From contig NZ_JARGER010000011.1 in NCBI RefSeq assembly GCF_029210375.1, forward strand, positions 1 to 55,753: DNA of 55,753 bases, written 5' to 3'. Of the stretch, positions 24,641 to 33,903 are shown one piece after another. The number at the start of each line of letters is the position of its first letter. Within the stretch, counting starts at the first letter, position 1. Origin of the DNA: Nocardioides sp. YIM 152315 (lineage in GTDB: Bacteria; Actinomycetota; Actinomycetes; Propionibacteriales; Nocardioidaceae). The position numbers and the translations under genes were made by a program. The notes below the pieces were generated by a model, which searched no databases, was not told the DNA's origin, and saw nothing but the letters and a program-made list of their open reading frames with translations.

Positions 24641-25627
24641 GTGAGCTCAACCCCGTTGAAGGTCGCCGTCACCGGCGCCGCCGGCCAGATCGGCTACAGC
24701 CTGCTGTTCCGCCTCGCGAGCGGCTCGCTCCTGGGCGACCGCCCGATCGAGCTGCGGCTGCTCGAGATCACGCCGGCCCTCAAGGCGCTCGAGGGTGTCG
24801 TGATGGAGCTCGACGACTGCGCGTTCCCGAACCTCGCCGGCGTCGAGATCGGCGACGACGCGGAGACGATCTTCGACGGCGCGAACCTGGCCCTGCTGGT
24901 CGGCGCCCGTCCGCGCACGGCGGGCATGGAGCGCGGCGACCTGCTGTCGGCCAACGGCGCGATCTTCACCGCGCAGGGCAAGGCGCTCAACAAGGTCGCC
25001 GCCGACGACATCCGCGTCGGGGTCACCGGCAACCCGGCCAACACCAACGCGCTGATCGCGATGACCAACGCGCCCGACATCCCGCGCGAGCGGTTCTCCG
25101 CGCTGACCCGCCTCGACCACAACCGCGCGATCTCGCAGCTGGCCGCCAGGACGGGCGCGGCCGTCACCGACATCAAGAAGATGACGATCTGGGGCAACCA
25201 CTCCGCCACGCAGTACCCCGACATCTTCCACGCCGAGATCGCCGGCAAGAACGCCGCCGAGGCCGTGGACGACCAGGCCTGGATCGAGGACACCTTCATC
25301 CCCACCGTCGCCAAGCGCGGTGCGGCGATCATCGAGGCCCGCGGCTCCTCGTCGGCCGCCTCGGCCGCCTCGGCCACCGTCGACGCCGCGCGCGACTGGC
25401 TGCTCGGCTCGGCCGCGGGCGACTGGGTCTCGATGGCCGTCGTCTCGGACGGCTCCTACGGCGTGCCCGAGGGCCTGATCTCGTCGTTCCCCGTCACCAC
25501 GAAGGACGGCGACTGGGAGATCGTCCAGGGTCTCGAGATCGACGACTTCTCCCGGGCCCGGATCGACGCCTCCACCGCGGAGCTCGCCGAGGAGCGCGAG
25601 GCCGTCACGGAGCTCGGCCTCATCTGA
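24641..25627 (+). CDS. mdh: Malate dehydrogenase
   Basis: 328 residues, full length for the NAD-dependent bacterial/cytosolic type. TGAAGQIG at 11-18 is the dinucleotide-binding loop; [14 protein letters not shown] holds the mobile-loop arginines; [20 protein letters not shown] and [12 protein letters not shown] (catalytic His) complete the active site. It interconverts malate and oxaloacetate. GTG 24641 has AAGGAG six bases upstream, which fixes the start. The gene converges on the DUF3017 gene with only 7 bases between their ends. Confidence 0.96.
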   Translation: MSSTPLKVAVTGAAGQIGYSLLFRLASGSLLGDRPIELRLLEITPALKALEGVVMELDDCAFPNLAGVEIGDDAETIFDGANLALLVGARPRTAGMERGDLLSANGAIFTAQGKALNKVAADDIRVGVTGNPANTNALIAMTNAPDIPRERFSALTRLDHNRAISQLAARTGAAVTDIKKMTIWGNHSATQYPDIFHAEIAGKNAAEAVDDQAWIEDTFIPTVAKRGAAIIEARGSSSAASAASATVDAARDWLLGSAAGDWVSMAVVSDGSYGVPEGLISSFPVTTKDGDWEIVQGLEIDDFSRARIDASTAELAEEREAVTELGLI

Positions 25628-25634
25628 CCGTCGT

Positions 25635-26000
25635 CTACAGCGGCTGGTCGGGGATCGAGCCGGCCAGGAAGATGAGCGCGGCGCCGGTGCCGACGAGGAG
25701 CGTGCAGTCCCACCACCGGGCGCGCACGGCGAGCATGCCGGCGTCCTTGGCCGGCAGCACGGCGCGGATGACGGCGGCGATGATCAACGCACCCCCGAAC
25801 CAGCGGATGCCGGCGCGCCACTCCCCCGTCGTCACGACCCCGATCGCGATCGCCACGACGGCCAGCACGGCCAGGTAGAACGCGCCTCCGATGGTCGAGG
25901 GGTAGCGCCGGGGCTCTCCGTCCCCGGTGTCCTCCGCGGACGCGGGCTCCTCCTCGTCGGGCTCGTGCGACTGCCCGAGCGGCTGCTCCGGGTCGCTCAC
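25635..26000 (-). CDS. DUF3017 family membrane protein
   Basis: 121 residues. About 35 acidic residues at the N-terminus ([19 protein letters not shown]) precede three hydrophobic segments. This is the layout of DUF3017, a small actinobacterial family usually found next to folD. Its function is unknown. The GTG start at 25998-26000 overlaps the folD stop codon as GTGA, so expression is coupled to folD. Confidence 0.82.
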   Translation of the reverse strand: MSDPEQPLGQSHEPDEEEPASAEDTGDGEPRRYPSTIGGAFYLAVLAVVAIAIGVVTTGEWRAGIRWFGGALIIAAVIRAVLPAKDAGMLAVRARWWDCTLLVGTGAALIFLAGSIPDQPL

Positions 26001-26851
26001 GACGCCTGACGCTCGGCTGCGGCCACGATGTTGGAGAGCAGCATCGCGCGGGTCATCGGGCCGACGCCCCCGGGGTTCGGTGAAACCCAGGCGGCGACGT
26101 CCCAGACGTCGTCGGCGACGTCGCCGGCGATCTTGCCGTCGACGCGGGAGACACCGACGTCGAGTACGGCGGCGCCCGGCCGCACCATGTCGGCCGTGAT
26201 GATCCCCGGCACACCGGCAGCGGCCACGACGACGTCGGCGTTGCGGGTGTGGGCGGCGAGGTCGCGGGTGCCGGTGTGGCACAGCGTGACGGTGGAGTTC
26301 TCGCTGCGGCGGGTGAGCAGCAGCCCCAGCGGGCGGCCGACCGTGATGCCGCGGCCCACGACGACCACCTCCGCACCCTTCAGCTCCACACCGTGCCGAC
26401 GCAGCAGCTCGATGCAGCCGATCGGGGTGCACGGCAACGGACCCGGCTCGCCGAGCACGAGCCTGCCGAGGTTCGTGGGGTGCAGGCCGTCGACGTCCTT
26501 GTCGGGGTCGACACGGGAGAGCAGCCGGAACTCGTCGAGCCCGGTCGGCTGCTGGACGAGGAAGCCGGTGCACGCCGGGTCGGCGTTCAGCCGGTCGATC
26601 TCGGCCTCGACCTCAGCCTGGGTCGCCGTCGCGGGCAGGTCGACCCGGATCGACTCGATGCCGATCTCGGCGCAGTCCTTGTGCTTGGCGCCGACGTACC
26701 AGTGCGAGCCCGGGTCGTCGCCGACGAGCACGGTGCCGAGCCCCGGCACCACGCCGCGCTCGCGCAGCTTGGCCACCCGCTCGGTGAGCTCGGCCTTGAT
26801 CGCCTTGAGCGTGGCGGAGCCGTCCAGCTTCTGTGCGGTCACGTCCTGCAT
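25997..26851 (-). CDS. folD: Bifunctional methylenetetrahydrofolate dehydrogenase / cyclohydrolase
   Basis: 284 residues, normal for FolD. The catalytic Tyr/Lys pair is in [17 protein letters not shown], followed by [13 protein letters not shown] and the dinucleotide site [17 protein letters not shown]; the C-terminal [14 protein letters not shown] is also typical. It converts methylene-THF to formyl-THF, which feeds the formyl-transfer steps of PurN and PurH encoded just upstream. The start is ATG 26851. A dispersed repeat (26891-26925) lies between purH and folD, so a separate transcript is possible. Confidence 0.95.
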   Translation of the reverse strand: MQDVTAQKLDGSATLKAIKAELTERVAKLRERGVVPGLGTVLVGDDPGSHWYVGAKHKDCAEIGIESIRVDLPATATQAEVEAEIDRLNADPACTGFLVQQPTGLDEFRLLSRVDPDKDVDGLHPTNLGRLVLGEPGPLPCTPIGCIELLRRHGVELKGAEVVVVGRGITVGRPLGLLLTRRSENSTVTLCHTGTRDLAAHTRNADVVVAAAGVPGIITADMVRPGAAVLDVGVSRVDGKIAGDVADDVWDVAAWVSPNPGGVGPMTRAMLLSNIVAAAERQAS

Positions 26852-26890
26852 CCTTTCATTGCCCAGCGCGGCAGGTGTTCAGCGAGTTGA

Positions 26891-26925
26891 CGGGTTTCGA
26901 CACGCTCCGTCGCTGCTCAACCACC
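26891..26925. repeat. Dispersed GGTGGTTGAG palindromic repeat
   Basis: On the minus strand this reads GGTGGTTGAGCAGCGACGGA and ends GTGTCGAAACCCG, the same family as the cluster at 3085-3170 with a different loop. It fills the purH-folD gap. Confidence 0.7.
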
Positions 26926-26953
26926 GACGATCGGGTCCGCTCCGCGTCCCCGA

Positions 26954-28513
26954 TCAGTGGAAGAAGTGCCGCGTGCCGGTGAAGTACATCGTGATCCCGG
27001 CCTTGGCGCACGCCTCGATCGTCAGCTCGTCGCGCACCGAGCCGCCGGGCTGCACGATCGCGGCGACACCGGCGTCGATGAGGATCTGCGGACCGTCGTC
27101 GAACGGGAAGAACGCGTCCGAGGCCGCGACCGACCCGGCGGCCCGCTCCCCCGCCCGCTCGACGGCGAGCCTGCAGGAGTCGACGCGGTTGACCTGTCCC
27201 ATGCCGACGCCGACGGACGCGCCGTCCTTCGCCAGCAGGATCGCGTTGGACTTCACCGACCGACTCGCCTTCCAGGCGAAGGCCAGGTCGGCCAGCACCT
27301 CGGACGAGGCGGCCTCTCCGGTCGCGAGCGTCCAGGACGCGGGGTCGTCACCGGGGGCGTCGACGTAGTCCCGCTGCTGCATCAGCAGGCCGCCGGAGAC
27401 CGGGCGCATCTCGACCTCGCCGCGACCCAGCGGCTCGCAGACCAGGATCCGGATGTTCTTCTTGCCCTGGAGCGCCTCGACGGCGCCTTCGTCGTACGCC
27501 GGCGCGACGATGACCTCGGTGAACACCTCGGCCACCTGGCGCGCCATCTCCACCGACACCGGCCGGTTGACCGCGATCACGCCGCCGAACGCGGAGACCG
27601 GGTCGCACTCGTGGGCCCTGCGGTGCGCCTCGGCGACGTCGGCGCCGACGGCGATCCCGCAGGGGTTCGCGTGCTTGATGATCGCGACGGCCGGCTCGTC
27701 GAAGCCGTACGCCGCTCGCCGGGCCGCGTCGGCGTCCACGTAGTTGTTGTAGGACATCTCCTTGCCGTGCAGCTGCTCGGCCTGCGCGAGCCCGGTGCCG
27801 AACCCGTTGAGATAGAGAGCGGCCGGCTGGTGCGGGTTCTCGCCGTAGCGCAGCGCGGTCGACTTGTCCCAGGTGCCACCCACCCACGCGGGGAACCCCT
27901 CGCCGTCTGAGGTGTCGGTCAGCACGTTGCCCATCCACGACGCGACGGCGACGTCGTACGTCGCGGTGTGCACGAACGCCTCGGCGGCGAGCCGCTGCCG
28001 CTGGGCGAGCGTGAAGCCGCCCGCGGCGACCGCCTCGAGCACGGCCGGGTAGCTGGCGGGCGAGGTGACGATCGCGACCGAGGGGTGGTTCTTGGCGGCC
28101 GCGCGGACCATCGACGGGCCACCGATGTCGATCTGCTCGACACACTCGTCGGGGGTCGCACCGGACGCGACGGCCTGCACGAAGGGGTAGAGGTTCGACA
28201 CGACCAGGTCGAAGGGCTCGACGCCGAGCTCGGCGAGCTGCTCGACGTGGGAGTCGAGGCGGCGGTCGGCCAGGATGCCGGCGTGCACCCTCGGGTGCAG
28301 CGTCTTGACGCGGCCGTCGAGGCACTCGGGGAAGCCGGTGAGGTCCTCGACCTTCGTGACCGGCAGGCCGAGCCCGCCGATCAGCGCGGCGGAGCCGCCG
28401 GTCGACACGAGCTCGACGCCGGCGTCGTGGAGACCGCGGACCAGGTCCTCGAGGCCGGACTTGTCGTAGACGGAGACGAGGGCGCGCTTGATCGGGATGC
28501 GGTGATCGGACAC
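26954..28513 (-). CDS. purH: AICAR transformylase / IMP cyclohydrolase
   Basis: About 519 residues. The N-terminal methylglyoxal-synthase-like cyclohydrolase domain ([18 protein letters not shown] ... [16 protein letters not shown]) covers about 1-150; the AICAR transformylase domain fills the rest, with [11 protein letters not shown] and the C-terminal [18 protein letters not shown]. It performs the last two steps of IMP synthesis using formyl-THF. GTG 28513 is preferred to GTG 28519 because AGGAG would be only one base from the latter but about six from the former. A ZTP riboswitch (28551-28620) sits in its leader. Confidence 0.95.
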   Translation of the reverse strand: MSDHRIPIKRALVSVYDKSGLEDLVRGLHDAGVELVSTGGSAALIGGLGLPVTKVEDLTGFPECLDGRVKTLHPRVHAGILADRRLDSHVEQLAELGVEPFDLVVSNLYPFVQAVASGATPDECVEQIDIGGPSMVRAAAKNHPSVAIVTSPASYPAVLEAVAAGGFTLAQRQRLAAEAFVHTATYDVAVASWMGNVLTDTSDGEGFPAWVGGTWDKSTALRYGENPHQPAALYLNGFGTGLAQAEQLHGKEMSYNNYVDADAARRAAYGFDEPAVAIIKHANPCGIAVGADVAEAHRRAHECDPVSAFGGVIAVNRPVSVEMARQVAEVFTEVIVAPAYDEGAVEALQGKKNIRILVCEPLGRGEVEMRPVSGGLLMQQRDYVDAPGDDPASWTLATGEAASSEVLADLAFAWKASRSVKSNAILLAKDGASVGVGMGQVNRVDSCRLAVERAGERAAGSVAASDAFFPFDDGPQILIDAGVAAIVQPGGSVRDELTIEACAKAGITMYFTGTRHFFH

Positions 28514-28550
28514 GGACACTCCTGCGAAGCGTTGGAACGGACAGCTGGAA

Positions 28551-28620
28551 GCACCCAGGCGGACGATGCTCCCGACGTCACTCCCCGGTGGTTGCCCACC
28601 TGCGCCAGTCGTGTGATCCC
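28551..28620 (-). promoter_or_regulatory. ZTP (pfl) riboswitch upstream of purH
   Basis: Read on the minus strand, the element begins GGGATCACACGACTGGCG, continues GGTGGGCAACCACCGGGGAG (a GGTGG/CCACC hairpin with the conserved GGGAG), and ends with the hallmark CGCCTGGG pseudoknot segment. These are the defining conserved blocks of the ZTP/ZMP-sensing pfl motif. PurH consumes ZMP (AICAR), so sensing it in the purH leader is the expected logic. It starts about 5 bases after the purN stop and ends about 38 bases before the purH start. Confidence 0.87.
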
Positions 28621-28624
28621 GAGA

Positions 28625-29254
28625 CTAGTCGACCAGCCCGCCGAAGCGGACGCGGCGTCCCTCGACCACGAAGCCCTCCCGCGCCATCCGCCCGACCGAG
28701 TCGACGAGCATGGTCCGCTCGGCCACCTTGATCCGCTCGTGGAGCGTCTCCTCGGTGTCGCCGTCGACGACCTCGACGGCGGCCTGCGCGACGATCGGTC
28801 CGGTGTCGATGCCCGGGTCGACGACGAAGAGCGTCGCGCCGGTGACCTTCACGCCGTACGCCAGCGCGTCGGCCGGGCCGCGCATGCCGGGGAACGACGG
28901 CGACAGCGCCGGATGGGTGTTGACCACCTTCCCGCCGTACAACGCGAGGAACGTGCTGCCGAGGAGCTTCATGAAGCCCGCGGAGACGATGATGTCGGGG
29001 TCGTACGCCGCGACCGCGCCGGCCAGCGCCGCGTCCCACTCCTCCCGGGAGTCGAAGTCCTTGACCTGCAGCGCGAACGTCGGGACGCCGGCCCGTTCCG
29101 CACGCGCCAGGCCCTCGATGCCGTGACGATCGGCGCCGACGGCGACCACGCGCGCGCCGTACGCCGGGTCCGCGCACGCGTCGAGGAGCGCCTGGAGGTT
29201 GGTGCCGCTCCCGGACACGAGGACGACCAGGGCAGCGGGCTCGGTGTGCGACAC
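28625..29254 (-). CDS. purN: Phosphoribosylglycinamide formyltransferase
   Basis: 209 residues, the usual PurN length. The N-terminal VVLVSGSGTNLQALLDA loop, the catalytic VVNTHPALSPSFPG (Asn and His of N-x-H) and DPGIDTGPI (catalytic Asp) are present. It transfers formyl from formyl-THF to GAR. One oddity: where most PurN have a His in a TVHxV segment, this one has TLFVVD, a Phe. GTG 29254 has no clear ribosome site and lies 10 bases after the DUF6350 stop, suggesting coupled translation. The purH riboswitch follows its stop. Confidence 0.93.
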   Translation of the reverse strand: MSHTEPAALVVLVSGSGTNLQALLDACADPAYGARVVAVGADRHGIEGLARAERAGVPTFALQVKDFDSREEWDAALAGAVAAYDPDIIVSAGFMKLLGSTFLALYGGKVVNTHPALSPSFPGMRGPADALAYGVKVTGATLFVVDPGIDTGPIVAQAAVEVVDGDTEETLHERIKVAERTMLVDSVGRMAREGFVVEGRRVRFGGLVD

Positions 29255-29264
29255 GCGAGGGAGT

Positions 29265-30524
29265 CTAGGGGTGCCGGGAGGCGGTGGCGCGACGCTGCCA
29301 CCACGTCATCGCGAGCCCGCCGACGACACCGCCGATGCCGAACGCCGTGACGGCGTGGACCATCACGTCCATGGCGTCGGGCCCGATCTCGCGCATCCGG
29401 CCCGGGCCCGCCGCTCCCCCGGAGACCGCGGTGACGACGCCGAGCAGCACGCCCGCGAGCACGCCGCCGACGCAGCCGCGCAGGGCGCCCTCCTCCCAGC
29501 GCACGGTCGGGCGGCGGCGCTGCGCCCAGGCGGCGGCCGCGGCGGCGACCAGGGGCGGGGCGGCGATGAGGTACGTCGCCCACACCGGCGTGGCGCCGTT
29601 GTCGGGCAGCGCGGCGAGCAGCGGGAACATCGGGACCGGGCCGAGCGAGACCAGCGACGGCGAGACCAGGGTGCCGGCGCCGACGACGAAGCCCGGACCG
29701 AGCAGGTAGCTGCCGGCGTAGACCGCGGCGTTGGGCACCAGGGTCGCGGTGAGGACGGTGTAGACGCTCGCGTCGCCGGCCCCGGCGTGGAGCTGGGACA
29801 TCACGTTGACCGCCGTACCGAGGTCGACGGCAAGCGCGACGAGGAAGAGGAGCGTCGAGGCGACCAGGAACGTCCCGAGGATGCGCAGGCCGCCCGCCAG
29901 CCCGGCCCGCAGCCAGGGCGGCACCGCGGCGGCCCAGATCGCGAGCCGGCCGGAGCCGGTGGCGATGCCGGTCCAGCCGAACGCGGCGCACAGCACGATC
30001 GACCACACCACGACCCGGGCCAGCGAGGGTGCGGTGCTGGCGGACGACGCCAGCAATCCCGTGGCGACGGCCACGGCGAGGTAGCCGCCGGAGAACGACG
30101 CCGCAGCGGTCGGGACGGTCCAGTCGCGCTCGCCGTCGGCGATCCGGTCGGCGTCCGGACCGTGTCCGGAGATCGCGTCGCCGACCCGGTGGCCGATGCG
30201 CCACGCCGACCACGCGCAGAGCGCGGAGAGCCCGAGCGGCACGATCGTGACCGCGACACCGTCGACGTGGACGCCCGACCCGTGTGCGAGCAGCCACCCG
30301 AGCGCCCCCACGCGCAGTCCGTCGCTCGGGGTCCCGTGGGCGCCGGCGTCGGAGAGGAACCAGCCCACGACCCCGAGGGCGAGGCAGACGAGGAGGACCG
30401 CCCCCGCCGCGGCCGCTCCACCGAGGAGCGCGACCGGGACCAGCGGCGACCGGTGCCCGCGGTCGGCGCTGCTCCGGCCGGAGGCGGGTCCGGCCGAGAG
30501 CGGGCCGGGCAACAGCGAGGTCAT
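29265..30524 (-). CDS. DUF6350 family polytopic membrane protein
   Basis: 419 residues, with about ten hydrophobic helices and no catalytic motif. Gene order (immediately before purN) and composition (GDWTVP-type loop, ATGLLASSAS, YLLGPGFVVG) match the actinobacterial DUF6350 family, a membrane protein of unknown function regularly next to purN. ATG 30524 follows no strong ribosome site. It is divergent from the sigma-like fusion gene at 30618; a CCGGCGTACGCCGG palindrome (30544-30557) lies in the 93-base gap. Confidence 0.75.
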   Translation of the reverse strand: MTSLLPGPLSAGPASGRSSADRGHRSPLVPVALLGGAAAAGAVLLVCLALGVVGWFLSDAGAHGTPSDGLRVGALGWLLAHGSGVHVDGVAVTIVPLGLSALCAWSAWRIGHRVGDAISGHGPDADRIADGERDWTVPTAAASFSGGYLAVAVATGLLASSASTAPSLARVVVWSIVLCAAFGWTGIATGSGRLAIWAAAVPPWLRAGLAGGLRILGTFLVASTLLFLVALAVDLGTAVNVMSQLHAGAGDASVYTVLTATLVPNAAVYAGSYLLGPGFVVGAGTLVSPSLVSLGPVPMFPLLAALPDNGATPVWATYLIAAPPLVAAAAAAWAQRRRPTVRWEEGALRGCVGGVLAGVLLGVVTAVSGGAAGPGRMREIGPDAMDVMVHAVTAFGIGGVVGGLAMTWWQRRATASRHP

Positions 30525-30617
30525 GGTGGGGCCATCATCGCTCCCGGCGTACGCCGGATCCGGGCGCACACGCCGAATCGGCGCCGATGTGCGCCGGGCG
30601 TTACCGTGGAGGCCGCC

Positions 30618-32465
30618 ATGAGGGAGCCCGACGAGTTCGACCAGTTCTACAGGGACGTCCGCACCCGCCTGCTGCTGCTGACGTACTGCCTCACTGGCGA
30701 CCTCCCGTCCTCCCGCGCGGCGGTCCGTGACGCCTTCGTCGTCGCGTGGCACCACTGGCGCAAGGTCTCCCGGCTCGAGGACCCCGAGGCGTGGGTCCGC
30801 GAGCACGCCTGCCGACACGCGCAGCGGCGGCACACCGCCAAGCTCTGGCACCGCGAGAAGAGCATCGGACCCGAGGTGAAGGCGACGCTCGACGCCCTGG
30901 CGAAGCTCTCGATGACCCCACGTCGTGTGCTGCTCGTCACCGAGCTCACGAGCGCCTCGCTGAGCGCGATGGCCCGGGAGGTCGGGCTCCCCCGGACCGA
31001 GGCGGAGCGCGAACTCCAGACCGCGACGGCCACCTTCGCGCTGCAGCGCGGGATCCCGACCACGAGCGTGCGCGGCATGCTCGAGGCGGTGGGCGCGCAC
31101 GTCGAGAACGTCCGCTGGCCACGCGCCACGATCCTGCGCCGCGCCGGAGCCACCCGGCGGCGTACCCACACCGTCATCGGCGTCGCCGCCACGGCCGCGG
31201 TCATGGTCGTCACCGGCACCCTCGTCACCGATGCCGACGGCGTGCGCCCGACGCTCGCGGGCGAGCGCATCGCGGGCTCCCCGACCGGCGCCGAGGAGCG
31301 CGAGCCGGTGGCGCTGCCCGAGGAGTCGCTGCTCGACGGCGACGACGTCGCGCGCACCGTGGCAGGCTCCGACGTCGACCGGGCGTGGAGCGTCGCCAGC
31401 ACCGACGACAACTCCACGGGCGACGGCCTGGTGATGACCTGCCAGGAGACCCGGTACGCCGTGCCGCGCAACCGCCCCGATGCGGCGCTGGTCCGGGTGT
31501 TCGACCCCGGCACGTCGGTCCGCAGGTCCGACCGGACCGCCGTCGTCCAGGCGGCCGAGGCCGCGCCGACCGAGCGGGCTGCGGGCCGGGCCTACGACGT
31601 GGCGGCCCACTGGTTCGCCGACTGCCGCGACGACCGCGCGCAGCTGCTCACGACGTACGCCGTGCCGGACGTCGGTGACGAGGCCGTGGTCTTCGAGCTG
31701 CGCACCTGGGGCGACCCCGACGCCCGCCTGCTCGCGGGGGTCGCCCGCACCGGCAGCTTCACCACGACGACGGTCGCCCGCACCCCCGGCGACGACGGTC
31801 CGCGCCCGCGTGCCGTCGCCAGGCTGCTCTCCAAGGGCGTCGACCGCCTGTGCGAGCTGCCGGAGGGCGGCGCCTGCTCGACCGGGTCGTCGACGAAGAA
31901 GAGCTCGCCCGTCCCGGTCGGCGTGGTCCCCGGCATGCTGGCCGAGGTCGACCTCCCGCCGGCCACCCGGGTGCGGCAGCCGTGGGTCGGCACCGAGCCC
32001 CGCCGTGCCCTCGACAACGCGGCCGCGACCCACTGCGACAACGCCGACTTCACCGGCGACGGGATCACCAACAACCTCACCCGCACGTTCCTCATCCCCG
32101 AGGCAAAGCTGCCGAGCGAGTTCGGGCTCACCGAGACCGTCGCCACGATGCGGTCGAAGAAGGCGAAGGAGTTCGTCTCCGACGTCCGCGACCGGCTCGC
32201 GAGCTGCTCGAAGAAGCAGATGGGCACCGAGGTCACCCGCCTTCGCGAGGAACGCCGCGGCGACCGCGAGCTGACCGTCTGGCGGGTCACCACCGAGGTC
32301 ACCGACGAGAAGTCGATCAGCTTCCTGATGGGCGTGCTGCGCGACGGCACCGCCGTCGCGCAGGTCGGGTTCGTGCCGGTCAAGGACGTGACCATCCCCT
32401 CCGACGACTTCCTGACCCTCGCCGAGCGCGCCCTGGACCGGCTCGAGGAGATGCCCCGCCCCTGA
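30618..32465 (+). CDS. ECF sigma-like domain fused to a transmembrane extracytoplasmic sensor
   Basis: 615 residues. Residues 6-75 resemble sigma region 2 (EFDQFYRDVRTRLLLLTYCL ... RAAVRDAFVVAWHHWRKVSR), and 95-145 resemble a degenerate region 4 (MTPRRVLLVTELTSASLS). One membrane helix spans about 183-203. The outer part holds two beta-rich sensor repeats; the first contains PTERAAG (317-323) and Cys336 in FADC, the second DRLASC. This ectodomain resembles the single one in the protein at 33063-33851, with identical 19-residue spacing from P-x-ERAAG to Cys. ATG 30618 follows GTGGAGG. No separate anti-sigma gene is needed in this layout. Whether the sigma part still binds polymerase is open. 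Confidence 0.72.
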   Translation: MREPDEFDQFYRDVRTRLLLLTYCLTGDLPSSRAAVRDAFVVAWHHWRKVSRLEDPEAWVREHACRHAQRRHTAKLWHREKSIGPEVKATLDALAKLSMTPRRVLLVTELTSASLSAMAREVGLPRTEAERELQTATATFALQRGIPTTSVRGMLEAVGAHVENVRWPRATILRRAGATRRRTHTVIGVAATAAVMVVTGTLVTDADGVRPTLAGERIAGSPTGAEEREPVALPEESLLDGDDVARTVAGSDVDRAWSVASTDDNSTGDGLVMTCQETRYAVPRNRPDAALVRVFDPGTSVRRSDRTAVVQAAEAAPTERAAGRAYDVAAHWFADCRDDRAQLLTTYAVPDVGDEAVVFELRTWGDPDARLLAGVARTGSFTTTTVARTPGDDGPRPRAVARLLSKGVDRLCELPEGGACSTGSSTKKSSPVPVGVVPGMLAEVDLPPATRVRQPWVGTEPRRALDNAAATHCDNADFTGDGITNNLTRTFLIPEAKLPSEFGLTETVATMRSKKAKEFVSDVRDRLASCSKKQMGTEVTRLREERRGDRELTVWRVTTEVTDEKSISFLMGVLRDGTAVAQVGFVPVKDVTIPSDDFLTLAERALDRLEEMPRP

Positions 32466-32498
32466 CGCTGCGCCTGTCCAGGTTTTCCTCGCGCGCGT

Positions 32499-32526
32499 GC
32501 AACCGTGGCTCCAGTCCGGGCGTATC
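32499..32526 (+). promoter_or_regulatory. Possible ECF-type promoter for the sigma gene
   Basis: GCAACC (32499-32504) and CGTATC (32521-32526) are separated by 16 bases, the arrangement expected of an ECF sigma promoter. It lies 50 bases before the sigma start, so autoregulation is plausible. A perfect GATCGGCA-ACCC-TGCCGATC hairpin (32533-32552) would form the 5' end of the message. Confidence 0.4.
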
Positions 32527-32575
32527 CCTCACGATCGGCAACCCTGCCGATCAGACGAAGACGGGACCAGGGTCG

Positions 32576-33070
32576 ATGGACGAACGCGAGTTCGACGACT
32601 TCTACACCGCGTCGTTCCAGCGGATCACGGGCCAGGTGTACGCCATGATCGCCAACCGCGACGAGGCGCAGGAGTGCGTCCAGGAGGCGTTCGTCCGCGC
32701 CTGGGCACACCGCAGGAAGCTCGAGAGGGCCGAGCACCCCGAGGCGTGGGTGCGCACCACGGCGTACCGACTGGCGGTGAGCCGCTGGCGGCGCACCCAG
32801 CGCGGCAGGCGGCCGACCGACCGGGCGGTCGGTCCCACCCTCGAGGCCGCCGCTCCCAGCGAGGCGCACGTCGCCCTGGTGGCCGCGCTCAAGCAGCTCC
32901 CCGAGGCGCAGCGCCAGGCGCTGGTGCTCCACCACATCGCCGACCTGCCCGTCCACGACGTCGCCCGCGAGGTGGGCGTCCCCGAGGGAACCATCAAGGC
33001 CCGGCTCAGCCGGGGCCGCGCGGCTCTGGCCGCCCTGCTCGCCGACGAGGAAGGACTGAGCCATGCCTGA
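32576..33070 (+). CDS. SigE-family ECF RNA polymerase sigma factor
   Basis: 164 residues. Region 2 is DFYTASFQRITGQVYAMIAN then DEAQECVQEAFVRAWAHR; region 4 is LPEAQRQALVLHHIADLPVH then VAREVGVPEGTIKARLSRGR, a complete HTH. This is the small SigE-family group of actinobacterial extracytoplasmic sigma factors. ATG 32576 is preceded by a short AGGG. The stop overlaps the next gene by 8 bases, so sigma and membrane partner are made together, as is usual for a sigma/anti-sigma pair. An ECF-type promoter candidate lies just upstream. Confidence 0.9.
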   Translation: MDEREFDDFYTASFQRITGQVYAMIANRDEAQECVQEAFVRAWAHRRKLERAEHPEAWVRTTAYRLAVSRWRRTQRGRRPTDRAVGPTLEAAAPSEAHVALVAALKQLPEAQRQALVLHHIADLPVHDVAREVGVPEGTIKARLSRGRAALAALLADEEGLSHA

Positions 33071-33851
33071 CCCGCTGGACGAGCTCGACAACTTCTCCGC
33101 CCCAGGACTCACCATGACCCCGCTCCCCGCCGCAGAGGTACGCCGCCGCGGCACCCGGATGCGCCGCCGCAACACGGCCCTCGCCACGGTCGGCGCGGTT
33201 GCCGCCGTCGCGCTCGTCGCGACGCCGATCGCCCTGGCCGCCTCCGGGACCGGCGACGCCGGCGGCACCCCCGATCCCGCCGAGACCCCCACCGCCACCG
33301 CGGTCACCTGGGTGACGACGATCCCCCCCGACTTCCCGCTCACCTCCGGGCTGCCGGAGACCAACGGCCACGACGGCTCCCCCGTCGAGGCACGCGCCGG
33401 CTACGAGCCGCAGGCCGTCGACGTCTGCGACGGCGAGGGCTGGACGCCGGCCGAGACGACCGACGTGCAGCAGGCGACGTACACCGGGGAGAGCGAGGGC
33501 GGCCAGGAGCGCACCCTCGCGCTGTACCCGTCGGAGCGTGCCGCCGGACTGGCGATGCAGTCGCAGACCGCGCAGGTGCAGGCGTGCGTGATCGCGTCGG
33601 AGGGCGAGGGCCGGTCCGCGGAGGTGATCTCCTCGGACGACGACACGCTCGTCTACGCCGACCACATGAGCGACGCGGGCGACATGTTCGTGCACCGCGT
33701 CGTCCGCGTCGGCAACGCGCTGCTGCTGGACTCGACGTACGCGATGGGAGGCGGCGACCCCGACGTCGTGCAGCAGACTGCCGACCTGCTCGAGGAGAAG
33801 TCGGGGGGCACCGTCGACGCGATGTGCGTCTTCTCGGCCGACCCCTGCTGA
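33063..33851 (+). CDS. Membrane-anchored extracytoplasmic protein, likely regulator of the adjacent sigma factor
   Basis: 262 residues. A short cytoplasmic part (1-37, ending in RRRGTRMRRR) precedes one transmembrane helix (about 38-60), a Pro/Thr linker and a ~160-residue outer domain with Cys122, Cys175 and two late cysteines. The segment PSERAAG (156-162) ... Cys175 matches the ectodomain of the fused protein at 30618. The cytoplasmic part is only ~37 residues, too short for a normal zinc anti-sigma domain, so an anti-sigma role is inferred mainly from the 8-base overlap with the sigma gene. A strong terminator follows. Confidence 0.72.
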   Translation: MPDPLDELDNFSAPGLTMTPLPAAEVRRRGTRMRRRNTALATVGAVAAVALVATPIALAASGTGDAGGTPDPAETPTATAVTWVTTIPPDFPLTSGLPETNGHDGSPVEARAGYEPQAVDVCDGEGWTPAETTDVQQATYTGESEGGQERTLALYPSERAAGLAMQSQTAQVQACVIASEGEGRSAEVISSDDDTLVYADHMSDAGDMFVHRVVRVGNALLLDSTYAMGGGDPDVVQQTADLLEEKSGGTVDAMCVFSADPC

Positions 33852-33856
33852 AATGA

Positions 33857-33893
33857 ACGCCGACCCGCCCGAAAGTTTCGGGCGGGTCGGCGT
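33857..33893. terminator. Bidirectional terminator hairpin
   Basis: A perfect 18-base stem (ACGCCGACCCGCCCGAAA and its complement) around a single G. The stem's A/T triplets beside the loop serve either direction. It lies between the plus-strand sigma-partner gene (ends 33851) and minus-strand sucD (ends 33904), the expected place for a two-way terminator. Confidence 0.9.
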
Positions 33894-33903
33894 CGGTGGA
33901 TGC

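Noticed and set aside
29265..32033. 922-codon minus-strand frame extending DUF6350 upstream through the sigma-like fusion gene
   Set aside because: Residues before ATG 30524 are antisense of a gene with its own ribosome site; start placed at 30524.
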